NCBI RefSeq assembly: GCF_004343195.1
Contig: NZ_SMCR01000003.1
Location: 62,001 to 126,000, forward strand
Direction of reading: 5' to 3'
Source: Biostraticola tofi
Lineage (GTDB): Bacteria; Pseudomonadota; Gammaproteobacteria; Enterobacterales; Enterobacteriaceae
DNA: 64,000 bases
Position numbers and translations under genes: made by a program
Part shown: one piece after another, positions 8,320 through 19,429 of the stretch
How positions within the stretch are numbered: position 1 is the stretch's first letter
How the letters are laid out: every line of letters begins with the position of its first letter
The notes under the pieces: model-generated
Databases searched by the model: none
What the model saw: the letters and a program-made list of their open reading frames with translations, nothing else
Told to the model about the DNA's origin: nothing

Positions 8320-9087
8320 TCACGCCGTCAGGAAACGGCCAATCGCGCGCATCACCGCATCTGGCTTTTCGGCATGCACCCAGTGGCCGGCGCCTGCAAT
8401 GACATGAGCCCGGGCATGGGGAAACTGACGCTGTATCGACGGGCGATAGTCATCAGAGAGATAAGGTGAATTGCCGCCGCGTATAAAAAGGACCGGGCCA
8501 TGCCACGGCGCAGACTCCTGCCAGCCTATAATGTCATCGTAGTGTGCCCACAGCGCATCTACATTGAAGCGCCAGGTGCCCTTGATAAAGGATTTAAGCA
8601 AAAAGGGGATGGTGCCGCTGTCGCTGATATCCTGTTTCATCAGGCTGGCTGCCTCATGTCGTTCACGGACTGTAGACTGGCTGACATGGCGCAACGCAGC
8701 AAACACATCGTCATGATGCCGGGTAGGGTAGGCCACCGGCGCCATGTCTATGACCACCAGTCTGTCGATACGCTCAGGCTGAAGGGCGCTTAACGTCATG
8801 GCGACTTTACCGCCCATGGAATGGCCTATCAGGATGCATTTTGCTATGTTCAGTTTATCCAGCAGTGTAATCACATCGCCGGCCATCAGATCGTAGTTGA
8901 TATCATCACTGTGCGGCGACAGACCATGATTGCGTAAATCGACCTGCAGGGTCGGGTAATTTTCGCCAAGGGGCCGCGCCAGGACACCGAGATTATCCAG
9001 GCTACCGAAAAGACCGTGTATCAACACGATAGGCAGTCTGTCGTTCGGCGTGGTTGCCAATGCATAGCGATAATTCAAATCCATCAT
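8320..9087 (-). CDS. ybfF: Alpha/beta-hydrolase esterase YbfF
   Basis: Carboxylesterase-type hydrolase; the E. coli enzyme acts on short acyl esters including acyl-CoA, but the physiological substrate is unclear. 255 residues, the family length. Oxyanion region HGLFGSLDNLG (24-34), nucleophile elbow GHSMGG with Ser90, and the catalytic His in the C-terminal GAGHWVHAEKPDAVMRAIGRF. Either of the first two methionine codons could be used, since the protein begins MMDL. It diverges from seqA and lies upstream of ybfE on the minus strand, as in E. coli. Confidence 0.93.
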   Translation of the reverse strand: MMDLNYRYALATTPNDRLPIVLIHGLFGSLDNLGVLARPLGENYPTLQVDLRNHGLSPHSDDINYDLMAGDVITLLDKLNIAKCILIGHSMGGKVAMTLSALQPERIDRLVVIDMAPVAYPTRHHDDVFAALRHVSQSTVRERHEAASLMKQDISDSGTIPFLLKSFIKGTWRFNVDALWAHYDDIIGWQESAPWHGPVLFIRGGNSPYLSDDYRPSIQRQFPHARAHVIAGAGHWVHAEKPDAVMRAIGRFLTA

Positions 9088-9221
9088 TTCCTCGTCGGAA
9101 GGGGGGAAAAAGATAGCCTATCATGACCTGAGGAGGGTGTGACCAGCAAAAACGCAACTGCACCACCGATAGGCGGGTGGGTGATAATCCGAGTTTTAGG
9201 CATCAATGCTGTCTAAAGCTA

Positions 9222-9249
9222 TTGGTGAGTAGGGTTAAACTTGTATAAT
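9222..9249 (+). promoter_or_regulatory. Candidate seqA promoter
   Basis: TTGGTG (9222-9227), 16-bp spacer, perfect TATAAT (9244-9249), 39 bp before the chosen seqA ATG. Confidence 0.6.
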
Positions 9250-9288
9250 CCTGTCGATTGATTTTTGAGAAAAAAGCCCCGGACAAAA

Positions 9289-9822
9289 ATGAAAACGATT
9301 GAAGTCGATGAAGACCTTTACCGCTATATCGCCAGCCACACTCAGCATATAGGCGAAAGTGCGTCGGATATTTTACGCCGGATGCTGAAATTTAATGGGA
9401 AAGTGAGCAGTGCCGTCAAGCCGGTGGCTGCGTCCCCCGTGGCCGAAAAATCGGAAAATGCGGTACCGGCCCGCGATCGGGTACGTGCGATGCGAGAATT
9501 ATTGCTGTCTGACGACTATGCTGAGCAACGCAAGGCAGTGGATCGGTTTATGCTGATACTGACCACCCTTCACGGTATCGCGCCTAAGGAGTTTGCCGAG
9601 GCCGCCGAGACCCTGCACGGGCGTACCAGAACCTACTTTGCGGATAATGAGCTTACGTTATTACAGAACGGCAGTCACACCAAGCCAAAACAGGTGCCTG
9701 AAACGCCGTTCTGGGTCATTACCAATACCAATACTGGCCGCAAGCGTGGCATGGTCGAACATATTATGCTTTCCATGCAGTTTCCTGTGGAACTCACAGA
9801 CAAAGTTTGCGGCACTTTATAA
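9289..9822 (+). CDS. seqA: Negative modulator of replication initiation SeqA
   Basis: Binds hemimethylated GATC sites and sequesters oriC after initiation. The open frame reaches back to a TTG at 9265, but homology to MKTIEVDEDLYRYIASHT sets the start at the ATG at 9289, giving 177 residues (181 in E. coli). N-terminal multimerisation helix pair with GESASDILRRMLKF (about 21-34), a variable linker, then the C-terminal GATC-binding domain with HGRTRTYFA and ITNTNTGRKRGMVEHIM. The linker differs most from E. coli, as expected. pgm follows 24 bp later, so the pair is an operon. Confidence 0.97.
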   Translation: MKTIEVDEDLYRYIASHTQHIGESASDILRRMLKFNGKVSSAVKPVAASPVAEKSENAVPARDRVRAMRELLLSDDYAEQRKAVDRFMLILTTLHGIAPKEFAEAAETLHGRTRTYFADNELTLLQNGSHTKPKQVPETPFWVITNTNTGRKRGMVEHIMLSMQFPVELTDKVCGTL

Positions 9823-9846
9823 ATAACTTTCAAGGGAGTAGCGCCG

Positions 9847-11487
9847 ATGGCTAATCACCCCCGCGCCGGGCAAGCCGCCCGTCAAAGTGATTTGATTAAT
9901 GTGGCACAGTTGACCTCGCAGTATTATGTACTGCAGCCTGATCCGGCCGATGCGGCCCAAAGCGTAAAGTTCGGCACTTCCGGGCATCGCGGCAGCGCTG
10001 GGCGCGGCAGCTTCAATGAAGCGCATATTCTGGCCATCAGCCAGGCCATCGCCGAACAACGCAGCAAACAGGGCATTACCGGTCCCTGTTATGTGGGCAA
10101 GGATACCCATGCGTTGTCAGAACCGGCTTTTATTTCCGTCCTGGAAGTGCTTAGCGCCAATGGCGTAGAGATTATCGTGCAGCAGGATAACGGCTATACG
10201 CCGACGCCGGCAGTGTCTAACGCGATCCTGGTGCATAACAGCGCCGGCGGAGCACAAGCCGACGGTATCGTCATCACGCCGTCCCACAATCCACCTGAGG
10301 ATGGCGGCATCAAATATAATCCGCCCAATGGCGGACCCGCCGACACCAATGTCACCAAAGTGATAGAACAGCGCGCCAATGAATTGCTGGCCGGCGGCCT
10401 GAAAGATGTCAAGCGTCTGACCCTTGATGCCGCCTGGCAAAGTGGCCGCATCCATCAGCAGGATCTGGTGCAGGCCTACGTGGAAGGACTGGCCTCGGTA
10501 GTCGATATGGCTGCTATTCAGCGCGCCGGCCTAAAGCTCGGCGTCGATCCGCTGGGAGGCTCAGGTATTGCCTACTGGCAGCGCATCGCGGAGCATTATC
10601 AGCTGGATTTGACGCTGGTTAATGAAGAAATCGATCAGACTTTCCGCTTTATGCATCTGGATCATGACGGCATTATCCGCATGGATTGCTCCTCCAATTG
10701 GGCAATGGCTGGTCTGCTGGCACTGCGGGATAAATTCAGCCTGGCTTTCGCCAACGACCCGGATTATGACCGTCACGGTATCGTCACGCCGGCCGGACTG
10801 ATGAACCCCAACCATTTCCTCGCGGTGGCTATCAACTATCTGTTCCAGCATCGTCCCCAGTGGGGCAAGGATGTGGCGGTCGGCAAGACGCTGGTGTCCA
10901 GCGCGATGATCGACCGGGTGGTGGCGGATCTGGGCCGCAAGCTGGTAGAAGTGCCGGTCGGCTTCAAGTGGTTTGTCGATGGCCTCTATGACGGCAGCCT
11001 GGGCTTTGGCGGCGAAGAAAGCGCCGGTGCCTCTTTCCTGCGCTTTGACGGCCAGCCTTGGTCTACCGACAAGGATGGAATCATCATGTGCCTGCTGGCG
11101 GCCGAAATTACCGCCGTGACCGGCAAGAATCCGCAGCAGCACTATGACGAACTGGCCGAACGCTTCGGCGCCCCCAGCTACAATCGTATCCAGGCGTCAG
11201 CGACCCACGCGCAAAAAGCCGTGTTGTCCAGGCTGTCTCCTGATCAAGTGAAGGCCGATACGCTGGCCGGCGACCCAATCACTGCCCGTCTGACAGAAGC
11301 GCCGGGCAATGGCGCCTCTATCGGCGGCCTGAAGGTCATGACCGAGAACGGCTGGTTTGCGGCACGTCCATCCGGCACTGAAGAAGCCTACAAAATTTAT
11401 TGTGAAAGCTTCCTGGGCGCTGAGCATCGCGCCAGGATTGAAAAAGAAGCGGTAGAGATTGTCAATCAGGTGCTGGCCGGGGCCTGA
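9847..11487 (+). CDS. pgm: Phosphoglucomutase
   Basis: Interconverts glucose-1-phosphate and glucose-6-phosphate, linking glycolysis to UDP-glucose and hence to the galactose genes at 53.5 kb. 546 residues, exactly the E. coli length. Catalytic phosphoserine is Ser146 in [11 protein letters not shown]; the metal loop is NDPDYDRHG; the sugar-binding GGEESAGAS and the C-terminal phosphate loop [11 protein letters not shown] are intact. Operon partner of seqA, closed by a strong terminator. Confidence 0.98.
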   Translation: MANHPRAGQAARQSDLINVAQLTSQYYVLQPDPADAAQSVKFGTSGHRGSAGRGSFNEAHILAISQAIAEQRSKQGITGPCYVGKDTHALSEPAFISVLEVLSANGVEIIVQQDNGYTPTPAVSNAILVHNSAGGAQADGIVITPSHNPPEDGGIKYNPPNGGPADTNVTKVIEQRANELLAGGLKDVKRLTLDAAWQSGRIHQQDLVQAYVEGLASVVDMAAIQRAGLKLGVDPLGGSGIAYWQRIAEHYQLDLTLVNEEIDQTFRFMHLDHDGIIRMDCSSNWAMAGLLALRDKFSLAFANDPDYDRHGIVTPAGLMNPNHFLAVAINYLFQHRPQWGKDVAVGKTLVSSAMIDRVVADLGRKLVEVPVGFKWFVDGLYDGSLGFGGEESAGASFLRFDGQPWSTDKDGIIMCLLAAEITAVTGKNPQQHYDELAERFGAPSYNRIQASATHAQKAVLSRLSPDQVKADTLAGDPITARLTEAPGNGASIGGLKVMTENGWFAARPSGTEEAYKIYCESFLGAEHRARIEKEAVEIVNQVLAGA

Positions 11488-11539
11488 TAATGGCCGGTAC
11501 CGGGCAGAATAGCGGTTGTTAACCCGCGAGTACCCAATG

Positions 11540-11568
11540 ACGCCGGACCTGTTCCGGCGTTTTTTTTT
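11540..11568 (+). terminator. Intrinsic terminator of seqA-pgm
   Basis: Perfect 8-bp stem ACGCCGGA / TCCGGCGT with a 5-nt loop, followed by a run of T residues (11560-11568). It lies 53 bp after the pgm stop, in the convergent gap with kdpE. Confidence 0.9.
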
Positions 11569-11626
11569 GCCTGGCCGTCCTGGATGAGTCGCTGCGTGTC
11601 GCCACTGACTGGGGCAAAGCGACAGT

Positions 11627-12316
11627 TCAGGGCATAAAGCGATAGCCAATCCCGGTTTCGGTTAATAGATGAGCGGGTTGGGCCGGATCTGGCTCCAGTT
11701 TCTGGCGCAGATGGGCCATATAAATCCGCAGATAGTGATTGTGCTCTACCGCATTTGGCCCCCAGACCTCACGCAGCAGGTGGCGCTGGGTCAGCACTTT
11801 TCCCTGATGGGCCAGCAACGCCGCCAGCAGCCTAAATTCAATCGGCGTCAGATGCAGCAGTTGACCATCGCGCAGCACCTGTCGATTGATAAGACAAACG
11901 CTGATATTGCCGAAAGTGACTTGGGGTGAACATGTGGCGTCATGCTGCGGATGGCGCAGGGCAACCCGTACCCGCGCCAAGAGCTCGCCTACGCCGAACG
12001 GCTTGGTCAGATAATCGTCAGCGCCGATATCCAGGGCGTCTATTTTATCTTGCTCGTCGCTTCTGGCCGACAGCACCAATACCTTGACCTGACTCCATTG
12101 CCGCAAATCGCGAATAAAATCCATGCCATCGCCATCGGGCAGGCCAAGATCCAGGATGATAAGATCCGGCTTACGGCTGGCGGCTTCTATCAGCCCGCGA
12201 GCCATATCGGCGGCGTCGAACACTCGGTATCCTTCGCGCTCCAGGGCTTGGCGAACAAAACGCCTGATGGCGTCTTCATCTTCAACGATCACAATCTGGG
12301 TCGGCAGCTGGCTCAT
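11627..12316 (-). CDS. kdpE: Response regulator KdpE
   Basis: OmpR-family activator of kdpFABC under potassium limitation or osmotic upshift. 229 residues. Receiver domain with acidic pocket VEDED (11-15), phosphoacceptor Asp56 (LIILDLGLPDGDG) and switch-region LVLSARSDEQDKI; C-terminal winged helix with LTPIEFRLLAALLAHQGKVLT and the wing-region NHYLRIYMAHLRQKLEP. Its start overlaps the kdpD stop by 4 bp (ATGA), so translation is coupled. Confidence 0.97.
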   Translation of the reverse strand: MSQLPTQIVIVEDEDAIRRFVRQALEREGYRVFDAADMARGLIEAASRKPDLIILDLGLPDGDGMDFIRDLRQWSQVKVLVLSARSDEQDKIDALDIGADDYLTKPFGVGELLARVRVALRHPQHDATCSPQVTFGNISVCLINRQVLRDGQLLHLTPIEFRLLAALLAHQGKVLTQRHLLREVWGPNAVEHNHYLRIYMAHLRQKLEPDPAQPAHLLTETGIGYRFMP

Positions 12317-15000
12317 TCTTCCTCCTGGAGCAATAGCTGGGGCGGTTCGCCCAGCGGCAGGGAGAGGGTAAATATCGCTCCGCCGCCAGACCGGTTCCGT
12401 ACCCCAAGATGACCCTGGTGAAGGTCAGCAATAGCCTGACAGATGGCTAAACCCAGGCCAACACCGGGTATGGCGGATTCAGGGTGACCGCGAGTGAATT
12501 TATCGAATATCTGTTTTTCAGCCCCGGGCGGGATGCCGGGACCGTCATCTTCAACGCTGATTTCAAGCCAGCCCGGGGATGTTCTGGCCCGTAGAGTAAT
12601 CTGCGCCGCCGTGCCGGCATACTTTATCGCATTTTCCAGCAGATTGATAAATACGCGCTCCAGCAGGGTGCTGTCGCAATTCACCAATTGCAGATGATCG
12701 GGCAGGTCGAGAATGACGGTATTATCCGCCAACTGATTTTTCATCATTCTCAGGGCGCTGCCGATCATTTCTTCCAGGGACTGCCAACTGCTGTTGATGC
12801 TGAACCCGCCCGACTGCAGCCGCGCCATATCCAGCAGATTGTGCACCAGCCGAGTGGTGCCCAATACCTGGCTGCGTATTTCATTCGCTTGGGCAGCAAA
12901 AGGAGAACCTGCGCTGGCCAGATCAAGCGTGAGTATTTCAGCCTGGCCGAACAATACCGTCAACGGGGTGCGCAGATCGTGTGAGAGCGCCGCCAGTAAT
13001 GCGTTACGCAATTGCTCCCGTTCGGCGGCAAGCCGGGCTTGCTCGGCCCTGTCGGCCAGGCTGAAACGCTCCAGGGCGCCGGCAATCAGCACAATACAGG
13101 TTTGCAGCAGCCGCTGCTGTTCGGGGATCAGCAATTGCCTGGGGGACTTGGGTTCAATGACCAGAACGCCGAAACGGTCCTTATCGGTACTGACTGGCCA
13201 CAGTTGATAACTCAGGCCGGGCAGGGTATCGGTACCGACCCCGGAAGGCATGCCGCGATCAAAGCTCCAGCGGACGATGGCCGGGTCAACCGACAGCGCG
13301 ACGCCTTTCACCGGCGCGGTCTTGTCAATCAGTTGATTATTTTCCGCCAGATAAAGCCGTAGCCGAGCCTGAAAGGTATTGCCGACAAAATGCAGGGCGG
13401 TACGGGCGATGTCATCCGGCGTAAGGGCCTGGCTGAGCGCCTTGGACATTTCATATAGCTGCCGGGCACGCTGCTCGCGATAGCGGGCAATCCTCGCCTG
13501 ATAGCGCACCCCGGCGGTAAGATTGCCGACAATAATACCCACCGCCAGCATCACGGCAAAGGTCAGCAGGTACTGGATATTACTCACTCCCAGCGAGCCG
13601 CGGGGTTGGACAAAAAACAGATCAAAGCTGGCCACATTGATAACCGCGGAAAATACCGATGGCCAGCGGCCATACAACAGGGCAACGATCACCACCGCCA
13701 GCAAATACACCATCACCAGATTGGACAATTCTATCGACGGCAGCAGCCACTGGGCCGGCAGGGTAATCAACGCGCACAGCGCCAGCGCCACGCCGGCACC
13801 GCGCAGGGACATGCGCCAGCGATCGAGCAACGGGCGGCTTTCACTTTCCCGGACCGGCTCTTCAGCGTTCTCCGGCTGTCCGATAATGAAAATATCCAGC
13901 TCAGGCGCCAGGCTGCCCAGCCGACGAGCGAAATCGGCCCTGGGCAGCCTGGGCAAGCGGCCGCGCCGACCGATCACTATCTTGCCCAGATTATGCTGGC
14001 GCGCATAGCGTACCAGGGCCGGTTCGGGGCGCTTATCTGAGAGCGTCGCGGTTTCAGCCCCCAGATCCTGGGCCATTTTGAGATCGCGCAGGATAGCGCG
14101 CCGCCGTGATTCCGGCAGACCACGTAAGCGCTGGGTTTCAACATAGACCGCGTGCCACTCGCTGCCCAGTCTGGCGGCAAGTCGAGCAGCCGTCCTGACC
14201 AGTTTCTGGTTACCCCGTTCCGGACCGAGGCATAACAGTACGGCATCCCGCGTATGCCACACCGGCTCGTCATCCCTGCTCTGGCGAAAGGCCCTGACTT
14301 CATCATCCACGCGGTCGGCCATGCGTCTCAAGGCCAGCTCACGCAGCGCAATCAGGTTACCTTTACGAAAGAAGTGTTCAATGGCGCGCTCGGCCTGCCC
14401 ATTAAGGTAAATTTTGCCCTCCCTTAACCGTTGACGTAAATCTTCGGGCGGCAGGTCAACCAGCACCACATCATCGGCGGCATCGAAAATCGGGTCCGGG
14501 ACCGTCTCACGGACCTGGATACCGGTGATGCCGCCGACCACATCATTAAGGCTTTCCAGATGCTGGACGTTGAGGGTGGTGAGCACATCGATACCGGCGT
14601 CGAGCAACTCCTCCATATCCTGCCAACGCTTGCGATGACGCGATCCGGGGGCATTGCTGTGCGCCAATTCATCCAGCAGGATAACGGTGGGTTTGCGCAA
14701 CAGGGCGGCATCCAGATCGAATTCGGCAAAGGTTCGCCGCTGATGGCCCGGTGTTCTGCGCGCCAGGATCTTCAGCGGCGAAATCAAGGCTTCGGTGTCC
14801 TGCCGGCCATGCGTTTCCACGATACCCACCAGAACGTCTTCACCTAAAAGCCGTCGACGATGCGCATCCTGCAGCATCGCATAGGTTTTTCCCACGCCGG
14901 CATTGGCGCCAAAGAATATTTTGAGTTTGCCTCGCCCGCTGCGGCTGATGCTATCAAGCAACTGGTCGGGGTCCGGCCTTGGCGGTTCGGGGTACGGCAT
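12313..15000 (-). CDS. kdpD: Sensor histidine kinase KdpD
   Basis: Membrane sensor that phosphorylates KdpE. The frame is open to 15123 inside kdpC, but the start is the ATG at 15000 (MPYPEPPRPDPDQLL), behind an AGGAG site and 16 bp after the kdpC stop: 895 residues, the E. coli class. Order: KdpD N-terminal ATPase-like domain with Walker A GANAGVGKT (31-39), a USP-like segment (about 250-370), four close membrane spans (about 400-500), a GAF-like region, then the kinase with His674 in ALSHDLRTPLTVLFGQ and ATP-lid boxes NLLENAIKYAG, DDGPGIPPG and GVGLGLAIC. Intact. Confidence 0.97.
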   Translation of the reverse strand: MPYPEPPRPDPDQLLDSISRSGRGKLKIFFGANAGVGKTYAMLQDAHRRRLLGEDVLVGIVETHGRQDTEALISPLKILARRTPGHQRRTFAEFDLDAALLRKPTVILLDELAHSNAPGSRHRKRWQDMEELLDAGIDVLTTLNVQHLESLNDVVGGITGIQVRETVPDPIFDAADDVVLVDLPPEDLRQRLREGKIYLNGQAERAIEHFFRKGNLIALRELALRRMADRVDDEVRAFRQSRDDEPVWHTRDAVLLCLGPERGNQKLVRTAARLAARLGSEWHAVYVETQRLRGLPESRRRAILRDLKMAQDLGAETATLSDKRPEPALVRYARQHNLGKIVIGRRGRLPRLPRADFARRLGSLAPELDIFIIGQPENAEEPVRESESRPLLDRWRMSLRGAGVALALCALITLPAQWLLPSIELSNLVMVYLLAVVIVALLYGRWPSVFSAVINVASFDLFFVQPRGSLGVSNIQYLLTFAVMLAVGIIVGNLTAGVRYQARIARYREQRARQLYEMSKALSQALTPDDIARTALHFVGNTFQARLRLYLAENNQLIDKTAPVKGVALSVDPAIVRWSFDRGMPSGVGTDTLPGLSYQLWPVSTDKDRFGVLVIEPKSPRQLLIPEQQRLLQTCIVLIAGALERFSLADRAEQARLAAEREQLRNALLAALSHDLRTPLTVLFGQAEILTLDLASAGSPFAAQANEIRSQVLGTTRLVHNLLDMARLQSGGFSINSSWQSLEEMIGSALRMMKNQLADNTVILDLPDHLQLVNCDSTLLERVFINLLENAIKYAGTAAQITLRARTSPGWLEISVEDDGPGIPPGAEKQIFDKFTRGHPESAIPGVGLGLAICQAIADLHQGHLGVRNRSGGGAIFTLSLPLGEPPQLLLQEEE

Positions 15001-15016
15001 TTGTGCTCCTGTTGGT

Positions 15017-15592
15017 CTAGCGTTGGGCCAAGGCATCCAATGCCAGGTTAAGCTGCAGCACGTTGATGGCCGGCGGGGCGATAAACGACGGCATCCCCCG
15101 CCGCTGCGCCAGTTGCTTGTCAATCAGCGCCAGCACCTGCTGTTCAGACAGACCCCGTTTGCCGGCGATGGCGGCCGCCTGGTAGCGCGCCGACTCGGGA
15201 GATATGTCTGGATCCAGTCCGCTGCCTGAAGCGGCAACCAAATCCAACGGTACTGGCGCGGCGCCGTTTGACCGCCGCCAGAAGGCAATCCGATCATCCA
15301 CCTGTATTCCCAGTTCGGGATTACTGCCCGCCAGATTGCTGCCGCCGGAGGCCTCGGTATTATACGCGCTGCCGGCGGTCGCCGAGGGCCGGCCATGAAA
15401 ATAATCATCCCGGGTAAAAGACTGGCCTATCAGCAATGAACCGATATAACGATCCTCTGCCATTAATCGGGAGCCCTGGGCCTGGAAGGGAAACAACTGT
15501 CCGGCGATAAGCGTGGTCAGCAGGGGATAAATCCCACCGGTCACCAACGTCAGGAGAATCAATATAATAAAGGCACTGCTTAAGGTTCGCAT
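15017..15592 (-). CDS. kdpC: Potassium-transporting ATPase subunit KdpC
   Basis: Single-span subunit that assists ATP binding and assembly of KdpFABC. 191 residues against 190 in E. coli. N-terminal hydrophobic span (FIILILLTLVTGGIYPLL), then the periplasm/cytoplasm-facing domain with LIGQSFTRDDYFHGRPSA and the conserved NPELG, and the C-terminal RGLSEQQVLALID. Third large gene of the operon, 65 bp after kdpB, a wider gap than elsewhere in the operon. Confidence 0.97.
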   Translation of the reverse strand: MRTLSSAFIILILLTLVTGGIYPLLTTLIAGQLFPFQAQGSRLMAEDRYIGSLLIGQSFTRDDYFHGRPSATAGSAYNTEASGGSNLAGSNPELGIQVDDRIAFWRRSNGAAPVPLDLVAASGSGLDPDISPESARYQAAAIAGKRGLSEQQVLALIDKQLAQRRGMPSFIAPPAINVLQLNLALDALAQR

Positions 15593-15657
15593 TTATTTTT
15601 CCAATCGTTGTTCAGCAGGCGAAATACCGTCACCCGGCAAGCGTGGGACGGCATCCG

Positions 15658-17724
15658 TCAGGCGATGGTTGTCCATTGAAGCAGCATGTCGATTAATTTG
15701 ATGCCGATGAACGGCACCATCAATCCGCCGCCGCCATAGCGCCACAGATTACGTCGCAACAGAGCGGCAGCCGGCATCGGCCGGTAGCTTATGCCTTTTA
15801 ACGCCAGCGGAATCAGCGCGACGATAATCAATGCATTGAAGATGACCGCCGATAAAATAGCGCTGGCCGGGGAGTGCAGCTGCATAATATTCAGCACATC
15901 TAACTGAGGATAAACCGGGGCAAACGCCGCCGGAATAATGGCGAAATATTTGGCCACATCGTTAGCGATACTGAAGGTGGTAAGCGAGCCGCGGGTCATC
16001 AGCATTTGTTTGCCGATATGCACAATTTCCAGCAATTTGGTCGGATTGGAGTCCAAATCCACCATATTGCCGGCCTCCTTGGCGGCCTGGGTGCCGGAGT
16101 TCATCGCTACCGCCACATCAGCCTGAGCCAGCGCCGGGGCATCGTTGGTGCCATCGCCGGTCATCGCTACCAGCCGGCCTTCGGACTGATACTGGCGAAT
16201 CAGCGCCAGCTTGGCTTCAGGCGTGGCTTCTGACAGAAAATCATCCACGCCGGCCTCGGCGGCGATGGCGGCAGCGGTTAGGGGGTTATCGCCGGTGACC
16301 ATGACGGTTTTGATCCCCATGCGCCGGAGTTCGGCGAAACGCTCACGCAGCCCGCCTTTAACGATATCGCTCAGTGCGACCACGCCCAGCACGCCGTCTC
16401 CTTCGGCAACCACCAGCGGGGTGCCGCCACGGCGTGCCACATCTTCGACCATCACATTGACCGCCGAGGAATAAACGCCGCCGGTGGACTCAATATAACG
16501 GCGAAGTGCGTCAGCGGATCCTTTGCGAATGATCCGTCCGGGCATATTGACGCCGCTCATGCGGGTTTTGGCTGAGAATGGCACGAATTCCGCCGACAGT
16601 TGCTGCAGACTGCGTTCGCGCAGGCTGAAGCGCTGCTTGGCCAGGATCACGATACTGCGGCCTTCGGGAGTTTCATCCGCCAGCGATGCCAATTGTGCGA
16701 CATCCGCCAATTGCCGCTCACTGACGCCCGGTGCGGGCAGAAAGGCCGTTGCCTGGCGGTTGCCCAGTGTGATAGTGCCGGTTTTATCCAGCAACAGAAC
16801 GTTAACGTCACCGGCTGCCTCTACCGCCCGGCCGCTGGTGGCAATAACATTTGCCGCCAGCAAACGGCTCATGCCCGCCACACCGATAGCCGACAGCAGA
16901 CCGCCAATGGTGGTTGGTATCAGGCAGACCAGCAGGGCAACCAGCACCGTGATGCTTACCGGCTCTCCGGCCTGATTGACCGCAACGCTGTAAAGCGATA
17001 TCGGCAATAATGTCGCTGTGACCATCAGGAAAATAAGCGTCAGGGCGATAAGCAGGATGGTCAGCGCAATTTCATTGGGTGTTTTCCGCCGCTTGGCGCC
17101 TTCGACCATGGCGATCATCCGGTCGAGGAAGGTTTCCCCCGGATTGACGCGGCATGCCACCAGAATCCAGTCGGACAGCAGCCGGGTGCCGCCGGTGACC
17201 GACGAAAAGTCGCCGCCGGCTTCGCGGATAACCGGTGCCGACTCACCGGTGATGGCGCTTTCATCCACCGAGGCACCTCCCACCAGGATCTCGCCGTCGC
17301 ACGGAATGATCTCACCGGCCCTGACCCGCACCAGGTCACCTTTACGCAGGCTGTCTACCGGCACTTTTTCGCTTTCGGCATCGGCATCCGGCGTGCTGAT
17401 TTTATCGGCCCACTGGGTTTTGCGTACCCCTCTAAGGCTGGCTGACTGGGCTTTGCTGCGACCCTCCGCCAGCGCTTCAGCCAGATTGGCGAACAGGACG
17501 GTGAACCACAGCCACAGGGTAATGATGCCGGTAAAAAGCGCGTTGCCCGGCCACTGCCCGCTCACCATGCCGAACCATAGCAGGGTAGTGAGCAGACTAC
17601 CGATATAGACGATAAACATCACCGGATTACGCCATTGGCTGCGAGGATCCAGTTTTTTGAACGCCTCCCCCACGGCGTTTCGCACCAGTTGCGTGCTGAA
17701 TAAAGCCTGACTGATTTCTGCCAT
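15658..17724 (-). CDS. kdpB: Potassium-transporting ATPase ATP-binding subunit KdpB
   Basis: P-type ATPase catalytic subunit driving high-affinity K+ uptake. 688 residues. TGES actuator loop ([11 protein letters not shown]), phosphorylation motif [13 protein letters not shown], nucleotide region with KGSAD, and hinge motif [22 protein letters not shown] are all intact, with the expected membrane spans. It begins 1 bp after the kdpA stop, so the two are tightly coupled. Confidence 0.98.
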   Translation of the reverse strand: MAEISQALFSTQLVRNAVGEAFKKLDPRSQWRNPVMFIVYIGSLLTTLLWFGMVSGQWPGNALFTGIITLWLWFTVLFANLAEALAEGRSKAQSASLRGVRKTQWADKISTPDADAESEKVPVDSLRKGDLVRVRAGEIIPCDGEILVGGASVDESAITGESAPVIREAGGDFSSVTGGTRLLSDWILVACRVNPGETFLDRMIAMVEGAKRRKTPNEIALTILLIALTLIFLMVTATLLPISLYSVAVNQAGEPVSITVLVALLVCLIPTTIGGLLSAIGVAGMSRLLAANVIATSGRAVEAAGDVNVLLLDKTGTITLGNRQATAFLPAPGVSERQLADVAQLASLADETPEGRSIVILAKQRFSLRERSLQQLSAEFVPFSAKTRMSGVNMPGRIIRKGSADALRRYIESTGGVYSSAVNVMVEDVARRGGTPLVVAEGDGVLGVVALSDIVKGGLRERFAELRRMGIKTVMVTGDNPLTAAAIAAEAGVDDFLSEATPEAKLALIRQYQSEGRLVAMTGDGTNDAPALAQADVAVAMNSGTQAAKEAGNMVDLDSNPTKLLEIVHIGKQMLMTRGSLTTFSIANDVAKYFAIIPAAFAPVYPQLDVLNIMQLHSPASAILSAVIFNALIIVALIPLALKGISYRPMPAAALLRRNLWRYGGGGLMVPFIGIKLIDMLLQWTTIA

Positions 17725-17725
17725 G

Positions 17726-19429
17726 TTATTTCTCCAGCCCGGCCAGGTTCACACTGCCGTGCAAATGCTCTGCAATCGGGCCAAGGGCCAATGCGGGGAT
17801 AAAGGTTAATGCGCCCACCAGCAGCACGGTACCGGTCAGCAGCGCGATAAACAGCGGACCGTTGGTCGGCAAGGTTCCCGAACCTGCAGGCTGCCGCGGT
17901 TTGCTGACCAGTGCGCCGGCAATGGCCAGTACCGGAAGGATGATACCGAAACGGCCGACCAGCATGGCGATGCCCAGGGCAAGGTTATAGAAAGGGGTAT
18001 TAACGCTCAGGCCGGCAAAGGCACTGCCGTTATTGTTGGCCGCCGAAGAAAAGGCATAGAGGATTTCGCTAAAGCTATGGGCGCCGGGATTAAGCACCCC
18101 ATCGCGACCGGCGGGCAGGGTCACCGCCACGGCGGCACCGGCAAGAACCAGAGTGGGACTGATAAGGATCGCCAGAGCGGTCATTTTCATTTCAAACGTA
18201 CCGATTTTTTTGCCCAGATATTCCGGCGTGCGACCGATCATCAGGCCGGCGATAAATACCGTCAGGATGACAAACAGCAGCATGCTGTACAGGCCCGAAC
18301 CGACGCCGCCAAATACGACTTCGCCTATCTGCATCAGCCACATCGGGATAAGGCCGCCCAGCGCGGTAAAAGAATCATGCATTGCATTGACCGCGCCGCT
18401 AGAGGTGGCGGTGGTGATTACCGCATAGAAGGCGGACAGCAGGATACCAAAACGGGTTTCCTTGCCTTCCATATTGGCGCTGGCGGTCGCGCCCGAAGAC
18501 AGCAGGTGCGGATTGCCCTGATACTCGGCGAATACCACCACGGCCAGCGCAATGACCAAGATGACCGACATGGACCACAGCAGGGCCCGACCCTGACTGC
18601 TGTCACCGACGGCGCGACCGAAGGTCATACATAGCGCCGCAGGGATCAGCAGCATCGCCACCATCTGCACCAGATTGGCCAGGCCGGTAGGGTTTTCGAA
18701 CGGATGCGCCGAGTTGGCGCCGTAAAAGCCCCCTCCGTTGGTGCCAAGCAACTTTATCGCCTCTTGGGAGGCGACCGGGCCGAGCGCGATTTGCCGATGG
18801 ATCCCTTCAAGCGTCTGGTAAGCAAACGCGCCGTCAAAGCTCTGTACCACGCCCTGGCTAACGAAAAACAGCGCCAGCAGCAGGGACACAGGCAGCAGTA
18901 TATACAGCGTGATTCCCCACAGATCCTGCCAGGCATTGCCCAGGGTACTGGCCGAGCGGCGCGCAAAGCTGCGAATAAACGCCAGCGCCACGGCAATACC
19001 GCTGGCCGCCGACAGGAAGTTCTGCACTGCCAGACCGGTCATCTGGCTCAGGGTGCTGAGGGTATTTTCGCCGCTGAAGGCTTGCCAGTTGGTATTGGTG
19101 ACAAAGCTGATGGCGGTATTTAGCGCCAGATGCCAGGAAAGACCGGGCAATTGCAGCGGATTGAGCGGCAGCCCGCCCTGCAGCATCAATATGGCAAACA
19201 GCAGCACCGCACCCAGGCCATTGAACGCCACAATCGCCAAGGCATAGGCGCCCCAGCTCATTTCCCGGGCGGGTACGGTCAGCATTGACAGCAGGCGGCT
19301 GCGGCCGGGCAACGGCCAGGCCGTAGGGGAGGTATCGACCATGGCGCTGAACAGCCGGCTCAGCGGCATCGCCAACAGCAGCACCGTTGACAGCAATACG
19401 CCGGTCAGTAACAGGAAGCTGATGGCCAT
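17726..19429 (-). CDS. kdpA: Potassium-transporting ATPase K+-binding subunit KdpA
   Basis: Channel-like subunit of the Kdp pump that binds and translocates K+. 567 residues against 557 in E. coli. About ten hydrophobic spans, with the repeated selectivity-filter loops visible as [46 protein letters not shown] and [13 protein letters not shown]. Its ATG overlaps the kdpF TGA by one base (TGATG). Confidence 0.98.
   Translation of the reverse strand: MAISFLLLTGVLLSTVLLLAMPLSRLFSAMVDTSPTAWPLPGRSRLLSMLTVPAREMSWGAYALAIVAFNGLGAVLLFAILMLQGGLPLNPLQLPGLSWHLALNTAISFVTNTNWQAFSGENTLSTLSQMTGLAVQNFLSAASGIAVALAFIRSFARRSASTLGNAWQDLWGITLYILLPVSLLLALFFVSQGVVQSFDGAFAYQTLEGIHRQIALGPVASQEAIKLLGTNGGGFYGANSAHPFENPTGLANLVQMVAMLLIPAALCMTFGRAVGDSSQGRALLWSMSVILVIALAVVVFAEYQGNPHLLSSGATASANMEGKETRFGILLSAFYAVITTATSSGAVNAMHDSFTALGGLIPMWLMQIGEVVFGGVGSGLYSMLLFVILTVFIAGLMIGRTPEYLGKKIGTFEMKMTALAILISPTLVLAGAAVAVTLPAGRDGVLNPGAHSFSEILYAFSSAANNNGSAFAGLSVNTPFYNLALGIAMLVGRFGIILPVLAIAGALVSKPRQPAGSGTLPTNGPLFIALLTGTVLLVGALTFIPALALGPIAEHLHGSVNLAGLEK

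Noticed and set aside
8063-8469. Two plus-strand frames across the 43-bp array
   Set aside because: Their peptides are repeats of the array itself and run into the antisense of ybfF; 43 bp is not a multiple of 3, so the frame shifts at each unit.
15001-15123. N-terminal extension of KdpD into kdpC
   Set aside because: The 41 extra residues overlap kdpC and are low-similarity; ATG 15000 has AGGAG and matches the family start.
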